DNA of 64,000 nucleotides from an uncultured Prevotella sp. (GTDB taxonomy: Bacteria; Bacteroidota; Bacteroidia; Bacteroidales; Bacteroidaceae): positions 62,001 to 126,000 of the forward strand of contig CAMVSV010000001.1 in assembly GCA_947170265.1 (NCBI GenBank), written 5' to 3'. Every line of letters begins with the position of its first letter. Within the stretch, counting starts at the first letter, position 1. The position numbers and the translations under genes were made by a program. The notes beneath the pieces are model-generated. The model worked only from the letters and a program-made list of their open reading frames with translations, was not told the DNA's origin and did not search any database. Shown piece after piece: positions 37,304-46,647 of this stretch.

Positions 37304-37357
37304 AAACAACCGAAAGAGCCGCTTTCCCTGTTCAGAAAGCGGCTCTTTCGGTTGTTT
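37304..37357. terminator. Long bidirectional hairpin terminator
   Basis: 23-bp perfect stem AAACAACCGAAAGAGCCGCTTTC / GAAAGCGGCTCTTTCGGTTGTTT, 8-nt loop, between convergent genes. Confidence 0.8.
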
Positions 37358-37359
37358 GT

Positions 37360-38160
37360 CTATATTTTGAATATGCGTTTAACATTGCTGTCTGTGATTG
37401 ATGAAATCTCTTGCGGCGTAGTGGAATAACATTCTGCCAGTTTTTCACACACCACAGCCACAAAACTACTTTCATTGCGTTTGCCACGATGAGGCACCGG
37501 TGCCATGTAAGGGCTGTCAGTCTCAAGCACTATGCGATTGAGCGGCACCACTTCTGGCAATACTTCTGGCAGGTGTGACTTCTTGAAGGTGAGCACTCCG
37601 CCTATGCCCAGTGCAAAACGCTCGAAGCGAAGCAATTCCTCAGCCTCATGGGCGTTGCCGGTGAAGCAATGGAACACGCCTCCCGGAAGTTCTTTCTCAT
37701 ATTGGCGCAGCAGATGAACCATCTCGTTTTGGGCTTTGCGACAGTGAATCATCAGTGGCAACTGCAACTCTATTGACCACTCCACCTGTTTCTCAAAAGC
37801 AGAAAGTTGCTCATCCTCATACTCGCGCGACCAGTAATAGTCCAGTCCCACTTCACCAATACCTATAATGCGAGGAGTTTCCGGAGCATCATCACCATGT
37901 TTGATGCTTTCGTCGATGAACAGTCTTATTTCCTTCAGCTGTTTTTCCCAATCTCGGTCAACGTCTTCAGGGTGAAGTCCAAGCATCGGATAAGCATAGT
38001 CGTGAAACTTGCTGCACAGCGCCATCACTGTTTGACATGACTTCCGGTTTATGCCTGGCACCATCACATGGCTCACTCCGGCATCCTTGGCGCGGCTTAC
38101 AACTTGGTCGATGTCTTCAATAAACTCTTCTCCGTCGAGATGTGTGTGTGTGTCTATCAT
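37360..38160 (-). CDS. TatD family hydrolase
   Basis: MIDTHTHLDGEEF, IGEVGLDYYW, VLETDSPYMAPVPHRGKRNE. Confidence 0.93.
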   Translation of the reverse strand: MIDTHTHLDGEEFIEDIDQVVSRAKDAGVSHVMVPGINRKSCQTVMALCSKFHDYAYPMLGLHPEDVDRDWEKQLKEIRLFIDESIKHGDDAPETPRIIGIGEVGLDYYWSREYEDEQLSAFEKQVEWSIELQLPLMIHCRKAQNEMVHLLRQYEKELPGGVFHCFTGNAHEAEELLRFERFALGIGGVLTFKKSHLPEVLPEVVPLNRIVLETDSPYMAPVPHRGKRNESSFVAVVCEKLAECYSTTPQEISSITDSNVKRIFKI

Positions 38161-39158
38161 TTGTTGCGTCTCATCATCTTAGCAGTATACTCTCTGAGCA
38201 TCATTTTTTTCTCTTCCGGCACCTTCACTGCGGCAAGATATTTCTTGCTCTCTTCAAAAAAGTAGTTTATCTTTTCCTGAGCCATACGGTCTATTCCCAC
38301 CTTATTATATATATCGGTAACGGCTCTGATCTTAGCATTTTGGGCATCGGTGCGCTCCATGCCTGTTGTCTCCTCACCTTCCACAGCAAGCCATTGTTCC
38401 AGTTCCTTGCGCTGATTGTCGTCAGCTTTTGCCAGTGCGTTTATGAGCATGTAGGTTTTCTTGTTAGACAGGATGTCGCCACCAGTGGCTTTCCCAAAAA
38501 CTTTCGGGTCGCCATATACATCGAGATAGTCGTCTTGCAACTGGAAAGCGAGTCCTATCTGTTCGCCAAAGCGATAAAGGTTTTCTGCATCTTCGTCAGG
38601 TGCATCTGCGAGAATGGCTCCAATCTTCAGAGCACATGCGAGCAACACACTGGTTTTAAGGCGTATCATCTCAATATACTCGTCTTCCGTGACATTGCTG
38701 CGTGTTTCAAACTCCATGTCATACTGCTGTCCCTCTCCTATCTCCAGTGCTGTTTCCGTGAAGAGGTCAATCACAGGCTTCAGTTTGTCGGGGCAGCACT
38801 GAGCCATCTTTTCAAAAGCCAGTACGAGCATGCTGTCGCCGGAGAGTATTGCTGTGTTGGCATCCCATCGCTTGTGCACCGTTGGCTTGCCACGCCGCAT
38901 GGGTGCATTATCCATCAGGTCGTCGTGCAACAGAGTGTAGTTGTGATATATCTCCAGGGCTATTGCCGAGCTGAGAATGTTCTCCGGGGCATCCTTGTAA
39001 AGGTTGTATGCCAGCAGCATAAGCACCGGACGTATACGTTTTCCTCCTATCTTCAGTACATATCTCACAGGTTCATACAAGCTTTTCGGCTTGCGCTCGT
39101 ATGGCATATTATCGAGATAGTCGTTTACGAGCTTCAATAGTTCATCAGATGTAAACAT
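38157..39158 (-). CDS. Polyprenyl (trans-isoprenyl) diphosphate synthase
   Basis: GGKRIRPVLMLLAYNL; DDLMDNAPMRRGKPTVH; FQLQDDYLDVYGDPKVFGKATGGDI. Confidence 0.93.
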   Translation of the reverse strand: MFTSDELLKLVNDYLDNMPYERKPKSLYEPVRYVLKIGGKRIRPVLMLLAYNLYKDAPENILSSAIALEIYHNYTLLHDDLMDNAPMRRGKPTVHKRWDANTAILSGDSMLVLAFEKMAQCCPDKLKPVIDLFTETALEIGEGQQYDMEFETRSNVTEDEYIEMIRLKTSVLLACALKIGAILADAPDEDAENLYRFGEQIGLAFQLQDDYLDVYGDPKVFGKATGGDILSNKKTYMLINALAKADDNQRKELEQWLAVEGEETTGMERTDAQNAKIRAVTDIYNKVGIDRMAQEKINYFFEESKKYLAAVKVPEEKKMMLREYTAKMMRRNK

Positions 39159-39182
39159 ATATATAAGTTGTAATATTCCTTT

Positions 39183-39905
39183 CTACAGTTTAAACACCAC
39201 TGGTATGCCCACCATGGTGCGTGCAGGCTTACCGTTTCGAATGCCAGCCTCCCACTTGGGCATCATCTTTGCCACTCGCAGGGCTTCACGATCAAGCGTG
39301 GCATCGCAGCCTTTAGCCACCTTTATGTCGCTCACGGTGCCATCGGCATTGACCACGAAGTTTATCAGCACCGTGCCTTGAATGTTTTGCTTGCGTGCAG
39401 TGGGTGGATATTTTAGTGTCTTGGTGAGCCATTGCATGAACGGGCTCCAGCCCATGACTGGCTTAGGAGCATCTTCCACCACGCGCAAGTTAAGTGGATT
39501 GTCGTTGACATCAAGGGGCATGGCGGGAACAGAAGCGGGGTCATACTCCATTGACGGCGGCACCTCAACTGGTGCCAGCTCCGACTGTGCTGCCACGGGA
39601 GTGTCTTCGGCTTGCGATGAAGCTTCGTCATTCACCGTCTTCACCTCATTCACGAGCTGCGACTGCACTGGAGCAGGATTGGGGTCCACGGCTGCAAACA
39701 AGTCTTCCTTTTCCATAGCAGGAAGCTGTTCAAGATCTTGCGCTATCTCTTCGAGCATCTCCTCGTCAAAGGCGCTATCGTCATCGGGATGCGATGTCAG
39801 CTCCAGCGCCACCAAGCATGTTGCCAGTGTCACCACAAGCCCGAGCAGCAGTCTCCTTGTCCGCCTGTTCTCAAGGTTCGCCCTGTCTGTCTTCTTCTCT
39901 TCCAC
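39183..39905 (-). CDS. Energy transducer TonB
   Basis: N-terminal TM, Pro/acidic linker, C-terminal YPPTARKQNIQGTVLINFVVNADGTVSDIKVAKGCD...GIPVVFKL. Confidence 0.92.
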   Translation of the reverse strand: MEEKKTDRANLENRRTRRLLLGLVVTLATCLVALELTSHPDDDSAFDEEMLEEIAQDLEQLPAMEKEDLFAAVDPNPAPVQSQLVNEVKTVNDEASSQAEDTPVAAQSELAPVEVPPSMEYDPASVPAMPLDVNDNPLNLRVVEDAPKPVMGWSPFMQWLTKTLKYPPTARKQNIQGTVLINFVVNADGTVSDIKVAKGCDATLDREALRVAKMMPKWEAGIRNGKPARTMVGIPVVFKL

Positions 39906-39979
39906 GTTGCAAAGTTATATAAAAATCCTGAACTTCGTGTATAATATGAGCATTTGCAATCGGTACACGAAAGCAGACA

Positions 39980-42043
39980 TCACTCCTCCACTCCCCCATA
40001 TTGTGCTATGAAGTCGTCTTCTGAGAGAATGGTGATGCCCAGTTCATGGGCTTTCTTGTTTTTTGAGCTGGCTGAGGTCACGTCGTTGTTTATCAAGAAG
40101 GACGTGTTCTTGCTCACACTGCCAGTCACCTTTCCGCCCTGCGACTCTATGTATGCCTTCAGGTGGTTACGGTTGTTGAAATGGTGAACATCGCCAGTGA
40201 TGACAAAAGTAAGGCCATCGCAGCGTCCACCGCTTTGTTGCGGTTCTTTATATACGATCTCCACCTCGGCGAGCAGCTGCTCCACCATTTGCAGGTTGCG
40301 CATGTTGGAGAACCATTTCACGATAGATGCCGATTTCTCGGGTCCAATGCCATCGATATGTGCAAACACATCGGGCTGCGGATTGCCGTGGGCTGTGGCT
40401 ATCAGCTGAGGTATGTCATATGCACTGAGCAGTTTCTTACATACGTCAGTGCCGGCAAGGGGAATGTTCAATGCATAGAGCAACTGCTGGGCATCCACCT
40501 TACGGGCTTTCTCTATGGCGCGTATGATGTTTGTCGCCGACTTCTCACCAAATCCTCCGAGCGTGACAATGTCGGCTATGTGGCTGCGCAGCCTGTATAT
40601 GTCGGCATACTCACTTATCCATCCGAGGTTGATGAAGCGTGAAAGTGTCTGTTCCGACATGCCATCAATGTTCATGCCTTCCTTCGACACGAAACGTGCA
40701 TACTTCCGAAGCTGCTTAGCCGGACAGTCGTGGTTGGTACAGTGTAGGGTGCGTGTGCCGCTGGCTTCGCTTTCAACGACCTCAGTGGGATGATGGCACA
40801 CGGGACATTGCTCTGGTATCTCCAGCTTACCAATGGTCTCTGTCACCTTTATGACCTTCGGTATAATCTTGTTGGCTTTGATTACCGACAGCTTTGTTCC
40901 CTTTGAGCCTATACCCAGGCGTTCACATTCGCTGATGTTGCACAGCGAGGCACGCTTCACGGTGGTGCCCTCAAGCTCCACCGGTCGGAATATTGCCACT
41001 GGTGAGATGGTGCTTGCCGCACACGACCATTCTATCTCCACGAGCTCAGTTTCGGCAGCTTCGTCCTGCCACTTATACGCCAATCCGGCGCGTGTGGCAT
41101 GATGCCCGGTTATGCTGCCCGTCTGTGCATACGCTGTATCGTCGTAGCACACCACCAGACCGTCAACGGGATAGGCAAAGCCAGAGTCCTTGCCATTGCC
41201 ACGGTTTGTCACTCTAAGGGTGAAACGGTCAATAGCCTGCTGCATGTTGTCAATGGTGGGATTGTCAATCCTCTCACGTTCCACCGTATTGAAGCCTTGG
41301 TCATCAAGCCATGCCATGCGTTCACCCCAGCTGTCGCTGACTGCCACAGGCTCGTCATCAAACAGCGACCCACTCCACAGCGACGGCTGCGAACTGCCTC
41401 TCTTAGGAGCGTCGCTTCTTGCCACGAGGGTGAACGGAATCCATTCTATATGTCTGCGTTTCACCTCTTCCATGTCTTTCAGCGTGAGCGAACCCGACGC
41501 AAGGTTGCGCGGGTTGGCATAGTCTTCACCGCTCTCAAGCAGAAATCTCTCGAAGTTATCATAGGAGATGATAGCCTCACCTCGTATCACAGTGTGTCCC
41601 TTGGCTTTTATTGTCTGCGGTATGCCGGCTATGGCTTTAGCCAGATGGGTTATGTTTGTTCCTACATGTCCGTTACCTCGTGTCACGAGTTTAGTCAACG
41701 AACCGTTATCATAGGTTGCCACGAGGGTCAGTCCGTCAAGCTTCCACGACACCCACACCGGTCTGCCCTCCGCCCATTTCACGAGGTCGCCCACCTGTTT
41801 GGTCTTTGCCAACGACAGCGCGGCATACTCGTGTTGCTCCTTCCTTCCCTCAATGTTGTCTTCCGACACCTTCTGCGTAGGCGACTCCGGCAACACCAGT
41901 CCAGTCTCGGCTTCGAGACGTTTTAGCTCATCAAACCGTGCATCCCACTCATAGTCGGTCATGAGCTCCGACTTACCGTTATAGTATGCTTCCGACGCGC
42001 TGTTGAGCTCGTCAACGAGCTGTCTTATCCTATCTTCCTTCAT
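39980..42043 (-). CDS. ligA: NAD-dependent DNA ligase LigA
   Basis: VSWKLDGLTLVATYDNGSLTKLVTRGNG adenylation motif, Zn-finger CPVCHHPTEVV..CTNHDCPAKQ, HhH and BRCT domains; start re-assigned from 42097. Confidence 0.95.
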   Translation of the reverse strand: MKEDRIRQLVDELNSASEAYYNGKSELMTDYEWDARFDELKRLEAETGLVLPESPTQKVSEDNIEGRKEQHEYAALSLAKTKQVGDLVKWAEGRPVWVSWKLDGLTLVATYDNGSLTKLVTRGNGHVGTNITHLAKAIAGIPQTIKAKGHTVIRGEAIISYDNFERFLLESGEDYANPRNLASGSLTLKDMEEVKRRHIEWIPFTLVARSDAPKRGSSQPSLWSGSLFDDEPVAVSDSWGERMAWLDDQGFNTVERERIDNPTIDNMQQAIDRFTLRVTNRGNGKDSGFAYPVDGLVVCYDDTAYAQTGSITGHHATRAGLAYKWQDEAAETELVEIEWSCAASTISPVAIFRPVELEGTTVKRASLCNISECERLGIGSKGTKLSVIKANKIIPKVIKVTETIGKLEIPEQCPVCHHPTEVVESEASGTRTLHCTNHDCPAKQLRKYARFVSKEGMNIDGMSEQTLSRFINLGWISEYADIYRLRSHIADIVTLGGFGEKSATNIIRAIEKARKVDAQQLLYALNIPLAGTDVCKKLLSAYDIPQLIATAHGNPQPDVFAHIDGIGPEKSASIVKWFSNMRNLQMVEQLLAEVEIVYKEPQQSGGRCDGLTFVITGDVHHFNNRNHLKAYIESQGGKVTGSVSKNTSFLINNDVTSASSKNKKAHELGITILSEDDFIAQYGGVEE

Positions 42044-42050
42044 GCTCTCC

Positions 42051-42455
42051 TCATTGCTGGTTAAAGTCAATAGCATCAATGAGCTTACGGTCGGCATCGG
42101 TCCATCTCAGCGAACAGAGCTTCTCCACCGTGAGCCACTTGGCATCAAGGTGGGAGAACAGCCGGAAAGGCTTCTCGCTGCCACGGCACTCATAGGCCGT
42201 GAGGGTGATGACATAGTCGGGATATTCGTGTTCCACGCTTCCGAGCTTCCTGCCCACATACACATCCCAGTCCATCTCCTCCCTAATCTCGCGTATGAGA
42301 GCTTCATAGTCGTTCTCGCCGGTTTTCACCTTTCCACCGGGAAATTTCCACAGCTCACTCTCATACTTCTTGTTCGACCGCAACCGCTGAGTACACAGGT
42401 ATTTGTCTCCCTGTTTCACCACGGCGCATACCACATTAAGATGTCTTTTCTCCAT
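42051..42455 (-). CDS. NUDIX hydrolase / (deoxy)nucleoside triphosphate pyrophosphohydrolase
   Basis: WKFPGGKVKTGENDYEALIREIREEMDWD Nudix box. Confidence 0.93.
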   Translation of the reverse strand: MEKRHLNVVCAVVKQGDKYLCTQRLRSNKKYESELWKFPGGKVKTGENDYEALIREIREEMDWDVYVGRKLGSVEHEYPDYVITLTAYECRGSEKPFRLFSHLDAKWLTVEKLCSLRWTDADRKLIDAIDFNQQ

Positions 42456-42593
42456 ATCCTCTTATATGTTTATGCCTACAAAGATAACTTATCGTAGACA
42501 AATGTACGAATAAATATCGAGAAGGTAATGAACTTTGAGAATAAATTAAGATAACACATATATCTTTTTGTGGGACGGGAAATATTCAAAATC

Positions 42594-42815
42594 AAAAAGC
42601 GAGCTTTTTGTTTTCCAATTCTCTCGTTTATCAGTACTCTGGCTGCGCCGAAGTTACTCTCACTCGGAAGTGCAAATCCAAAAAGCGAGCTTTTTGTTTT
42701 GCACTTCTCTCGTTTATCCGTACTCTGGCTGCGCCGAAGTTACTTTCACTCGGAAGTGCAAATCCAAAAAGCGAGCTTTTTGTTTTGCACTTCTCTCGTT
42801 TATCCGTAACTTTGC
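42594..42815. repeat. 86-bp tandem repeat, ~2.6 copies, ending in a promoter
   Basis: AAAAAGCGAGCTTTTTG... begins at 42594, 42680 and 42766 (exact 86-bp spacing). Confidence 0.95.
42784..42815 (+). promoter_or_regulatory. Bacteroidetes-type promoter in the third 86-bp repeat copy
   Basis: TTTG-N19-TAACTTTGC, 4 nt before the GTG at 42820. Confidence 0.7.
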
Positions 42816-42819
42816 AGGC

Positions 42820-43176
42820 GTGAGACTAAGGAAGATACGGCATATAGCTTCATTGTTGCTGCTGACAGTGTTTCTGTCGATGCAGTTTTTGTCGTATGTT
42901 CATGTGCACACAGCCACCACGTCTACTTCTGTTGAGTGTTCGGGATGTGTGGCAAACCACTGTCAGGGTCACATATTGCCTCTTGATGCCTCAATAGACA
43001 ATTGCGTGATATGCCAGTTCCTGGCACTGGTGTTCGTTGCGGCAGCCATTGCTGCGACATTATCCGTCTTTAGTGTTTCATCCCCTATCCATGTGAGGCT
43101 GCTTTCCTGTGTTGTTCTGAAAGCTCCGAGCACGATTGTCACGCGTGGTCCTCCTGTTTGCCCCGCGAAAGCATGA
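42820..43176 (+). CDS. Small Cys-rich membrane protein (GTG start)
   Basis: VRLRKIRHIASLLLLTVFLSMQFLSYVHVH...VECSGCVANHCQGHILPLDASIDNCVICQFLALVFVAAAIAATL; directly upstream of TonB receptor. Confidence 0.6.
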   Translation: MRLRKIRHIASLLLLTVFLSMQFLSYVHVHTATTSTSVECSGCVANHCQGHILPLDASIDNCVICQFLALVFVAAAIAATLSVFSVSSPIHVRLLSCVVLKAPSTIVTRGPPVCPAKA

Positions 43177-43219
43177 AATAGGAATATTAAAGGATAACAT
43201 TAAAGAATAATATCACAGA

Positions 43220-45436
43220 ATGAAAATCATGAATATCATTCTGCCATTGTTGTGTGTATGTTCAACGATGGCAGCACAGGAGGGTGGCTACACCCCAAGA
43301 AATCATGTGCATGAGGAAGACTCCACCGACGTGTTTTTCCGGCACTCCAGTCTGAGCGAAGTGACCGTGACAGGTGTCACTGGCGAAACCAAGCTGCGCA
43401 ATGCCACTGCACCAGTGAGCATAGTGAGCTCACAGCTGTTGCGCTCAACAGCATCGACAAACATCATTGACGCCATCGCCAGTCAGCCGGGCATAAGCCA
43501 GCTCACCACAGGAGGAAGCATCTCCAAGCCCATCATACGCGGCCTGGGCTACAACCGCGTGGTGGTGATGAGCGACGGCGTGCGTCAGGAAGGCCAGCAG
43601 TGGGGCGACGAACATGGCGTGGAGATAGACGGGAGCACCGTGGGCAGCGTGGAGATACTCAAGGGCCCCGCCTCACTAATGTATGGCTCCGATGCCATGG
43701 CGGGTGTGGTGCTCATGCATCCACGACCATTGCCCGCCGACGGCGACATTCAGGTTAACGCCTCATCGGAATACCAGACCAACAACGGGCTCTTCCGCTA
43801 CTCGCTACAGTCTGCCGGCAACAGAAATGGCTTCGTGTGGGATGCCGCCTTCAGCAACGGCATGGCGCATTCCTACAAGAACAGATACGACGGCTATGTG
43901 CCCGGCTCTCAGTTTCGTGACATTGCCGGCCGTTTGCGCATAGGACTCAACAAGCAATGGGGACACTCATGGCTCACCTGGACATATTTCCACCTCACTC
44001 CGAGCATCATCGAGGGCGAACGCAACGAGGAGACGGGAGAGCTTGAGCATGGCGACGACTTCAGGTCCCACAGCTACGGCAGCTCACTACCCTTCCAGCA
44101 GGTGAAACACCAGAAGCTGGTGTGGGACAATACCATAAACCTTGGTGCCGGCTATCTGAAAGCCATCGTTGGATACCAGCAGAACAACCGTCAGGAGTAT
44201 GAAGAGGAGAGAAACGATTATGAGCTCTATTTCAAGCTCCACACCCTGACCTACGACCTGCGCTTTCTCACCCATGACATGAACGGCTGGAAGCTGTCAA
44301 CAGGCATAGGCGGTATGGTGCAGCGCTCCGACAACAAGGGTGAGGAATACCTCATTCCCGACTACCGTCTGTACGACATAGGGCTCTTCGCCACCATGAG
44401 CAAGACCATAGCCAGCCATGTGACCATGAACGGTGGACTGCGATACGACCACCGCAGACTGCATGGCAGGCCATTGACAGAAGACAACAGCCTTCGCTTC
44501 AACGACATCACCCGCCAGTTCAACGGAGTGACGGGCAGCATAGGTGCCGTATGGAACATCAACAAGCAATGGAACATGCGCATGAACGTGGCACGCGGCT
44601 TCCGCACACCCAACATGAGCGAGCTGGCATCAAACGGTGTGCACGAAGGGTCATTGAGATACGAGGTGGGCAATGAGGCTCTGAAAGCCGAATACAGTCT
44701 TCAGACCGACCTCGGCATTGACCTCACTACCGGCTGTCTTACTGCGCAGCTGGCTCTGTTTGCAAACAAGATAGACAACTACATATTCACCCACCGCATT
44801 TCGGAAGTGATGGAAGAAGGCTACATGACCTATGCCTACACACAGGGCGATGCGAGGTTAATGGGCTTTGAAGCCGGCATTGACCTGCACCCCATTCACT
44901 CACTCCACCTTGAAAACACGTTCTCATACGTCAACGCCCGACAGCTGCATGCAGAGAAAGGCATGAAGCACCTGCCATTCACACCGGCACCACGCTGGAC
45001 CTCAGAGCTGAAGTGGGAACTCCTTCACCATGCCCACTCCACCATAACCCATCATCACCACACGGCGAAAGATTCCCAACAGGGTATGTATCACAGCAAG
45101 CGTCTCGGGCTCAACAACCTCTATGTGGCAGCGGCAATGGAGTGTTTCCTTCGTCAAGACAAAGTGAGAAATGCCGACAACACTGAGAGCGCCACACCAT
45201 CCTACACATTGGTAAACCTCTCTGCAGGAACAGACGTAATCATTGGCAAGCGCAAGGTTGCTGAGGTATTCCTCACCGCCGATAACATATTCAACCGTGC
45301 GTACCAAAACCATCTCAGCCGACTGAAATATGCCGACATGAACACCCTGACCAATAGGCGTGGCGTATACGATATGGGAAGAAACATAACCATAAAACTG
45401 GTGATACCGATAGACATCTCAACACACTCTTTGTAG
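43220..45436 (+). CDS. TonB-dependent receptor
   Basis: Signal peptide, plug (SVEILKGPASLMYGSDAMAGVVLMHPRPL), C-terminal barrel; His-rich segment HHAHSTITHHHHTAKD. Confidence 0.95.
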   Translation: MKIMNIILPLLCVCSTMAAQEGGYTPRNHVHEEDSTDVFFRHSSLSEVTVTGVTGETKLRNATAPVSIVSSQLLRSTASTNIIDAIASQPGISQLTTGGSISKPIIRGLGYNRVVVMSDGVRQEGQQWGDEHGVEIDGSTVGSVEILKGPASLMYGSDAMAGVVLMHPRPLPADGDIQVNASSEYQTNNGLFRYSLQSAGNRNGFVWDAAFSNGMAHSYKNRYDGYVPGSQFRDIAGRLRIGLNKQWGHSWLTWTYFHLTPSIIEGERNEETGELEHGDDFRSHSYGSSLPFQQVKHQKLVWDNTINLGAGYLKAIVGYQQNNRQEYEEERNDYELYFKLHTLTYDLRFLTHDMNGWKLSTGIGGMVQRSDNKGEEYLIPDYRLYDIGLFATMSKTIASHVTMNGGLRYDHRRLHGRPLTEDNSLRFNDITRQFNGVTGSIGAVWNINKQWNMRMNVARGFRTPNMSELASNGVHEGSLRYEVGNEALKAEYSLQTDLGIDLTTGCLTAQLALFANKIDNYIFTHRISEVMEEGYMTYAYTQGDARLMGFEAGIDLHPIHSLHLENTFSYVNARQLHAEKGMKHLPFTPAPRWTSELKWELLHHAHSTITHHHHTAKDSQQGMYHSKRLGLNNLYVAAAMECFLRQDKVRNADNTESATPSYTLVNLSAGTDVIIGKRKVAEVFLTADNIFNRAYQNHLSRLKYADMNTLTNRRGVYDMGRNITIKLVIPIDISTHSL

Positions 45437-45506
45437 CCAAATTCTGTGGGAGGAAAAACTGTTTTGCGAGACATGAAAAAGAACCTTTTCTGCGCAAATC
45501 TCAATT

Positions 45507-45776
45507 CCGTGAAACAGTTAACAAATGTAAACGAAAAATATTCTCCGCACAGTGGGAAAACGAAAGAGCCACTTTCGCGTTGCGAAAGTGGCTCTTTTAC
45601 CTTCCAAAAGAGGCTCTTTTGCACGCTAAAAGAGGCTCTTTTAAAACACCCTTTCCAAACAGCTGATAACCAATGGGTTACAGAGGCGATTATTTAAGCT
45701 TTTTTAAGCTCCAAATGTTAAAGAAATTGGTAACAATTTTACGAATATTTACATTTATTCACAAAACGTTTCACGG
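45507..45776 (+). mobile_element. MITE-like dispersed element, copy C
   Basis: CCGTGAAACAGTTAACAAATGT ... ACATTTATTCACAAAACGTTTCACGG; internal palindrome array. Confidence 0.85.
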
Positions 45777-45950
45777 GAATTTTCGCAAGAAAACAAGCGT
45801 CTGAGATGCTACAAAATGACGATGATTGTAATACGACCAAAAATCAGGAATTCCATCCGATGACGGGGAAATTTCACATTTACATACAATGTTCATAAAT
45901 ATCCCTACGGAATTGTTTTGAGAGAAGGAATTAATGCTTATATTTGCATC

Positions 45951-46439
45951 ATGAAACAGATAACAATCATAATATCAGCCATGCTCCTCTGCTGCCACAT
46001 GGGCATGAATGCCGCCAATGGAGAGCAATGGACGGAGTCGATACAGCAAGAGGCCCAGCCACAGACATCAATGCCTATAGCTCAGACGTCAGACGATGCC
46101 AAAGTAATGAAATCCCTGAAAAAGTATATCAAAGGCAATGATAAAGCGTGCCGTCTGTCAGCTCAGGCAAAGGAAGACCTTGTGGAGTCGACATGGCCCG
46201 AAGTGTATTGCTCTGTGAGCAACGACCTGGCATCTCCTTCCGACTTCAAGAAACTCGTGGTAAGGAAAGTAGGTGACAACCTATATAAATATGAGTGTGT
46301 TTGTCCCGAGCATGGTGACCGCTATGTGGACTGCTGCACGGTAGAAGCCGTGGTATGCGTTGACGGTGTGGTGCAGATAAACCATGTGATATGGGACGGT
46401 GACGAGCCATACACCGAAGACACGCCCGACGAAGAATAG
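45951..46439 (+). CDS. Hypothetical secreted protein
   Basis: Signal peptide MKQITIIISAMLLCCHMGMNAANG; Cys-containing C-terminal part (YECVCPEHGDRYVDCCTVEAVVCVDG). Confidence 0.65.
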   Translation: MKQITIIISAMLLCCHMGMNAANGEQWTESIQQEAQPQTSMPIAQTSDDAKVMKSLKKYIKGNDKACRLSAQAKEDLVESTWPEVYCSVSNDLASPSDFKKLVVRKVGDNLYKYECVCPEHGDRYVDCCTVEAVVCVDGVVQINHVIWDGDEPYTEDTPDEE

Positions 46440-46448
46440 CAATAATAC

Positions 46449-46487
46449 AAAAGCGAAAAAGACAAGAAGTAAGTCTTTTTCGCTTTT
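46449..46487. terminator. Hairpin terminator
   Basis: AAAAGCGAAAAAGAC aagaagtaa GTCTTTTTCGCTTTT. Confidence 0.75.
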
Positions 46488-46647
46488 TGCTTTCATAAAT
46501 GACAAAATCTTTTGAATTGTTTTATTCTTTTGTTGAGAAAAGGAAATAATTCTTTTCCAGTTCACTCGTTTTTTTGTACCTTTGCCTCCGTTTTTAGGTA
46601 AGGATGCACAGCGTCTAAGTTTTAATCTTCAATATGTTAAAATAATT

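Noticed and set aside
38142-39140. 332-aa plus-strand ORF opposite the polyprenyl synthase
   Set aside because: Antisense to a clear isoprenyl synthase with conserved DDxxD motifs; composition is typical of a shadow ORF
41099-41926. 275-aa plus-strand ORF opposite ligA
   Set aside because: Shadow ORF antisense to a well-supported LigA
42568-42823. Overlapping plus-strand ORFs with repeated KSELFVLHFSRLSVLWLRRSY peptide
   Set aside because: Translation of the 86-bp tandem repeat in several frames; non-coding promoter-proximal repeat
45202-45624. 140-aa minus-strand ORF spanning the receptor 3' end and MITE copy C
   Set aside because: Derived from the MITE (FVNCFTEL peptide recurs in ORFs from copies B and C) and receptor antisense; not a gene
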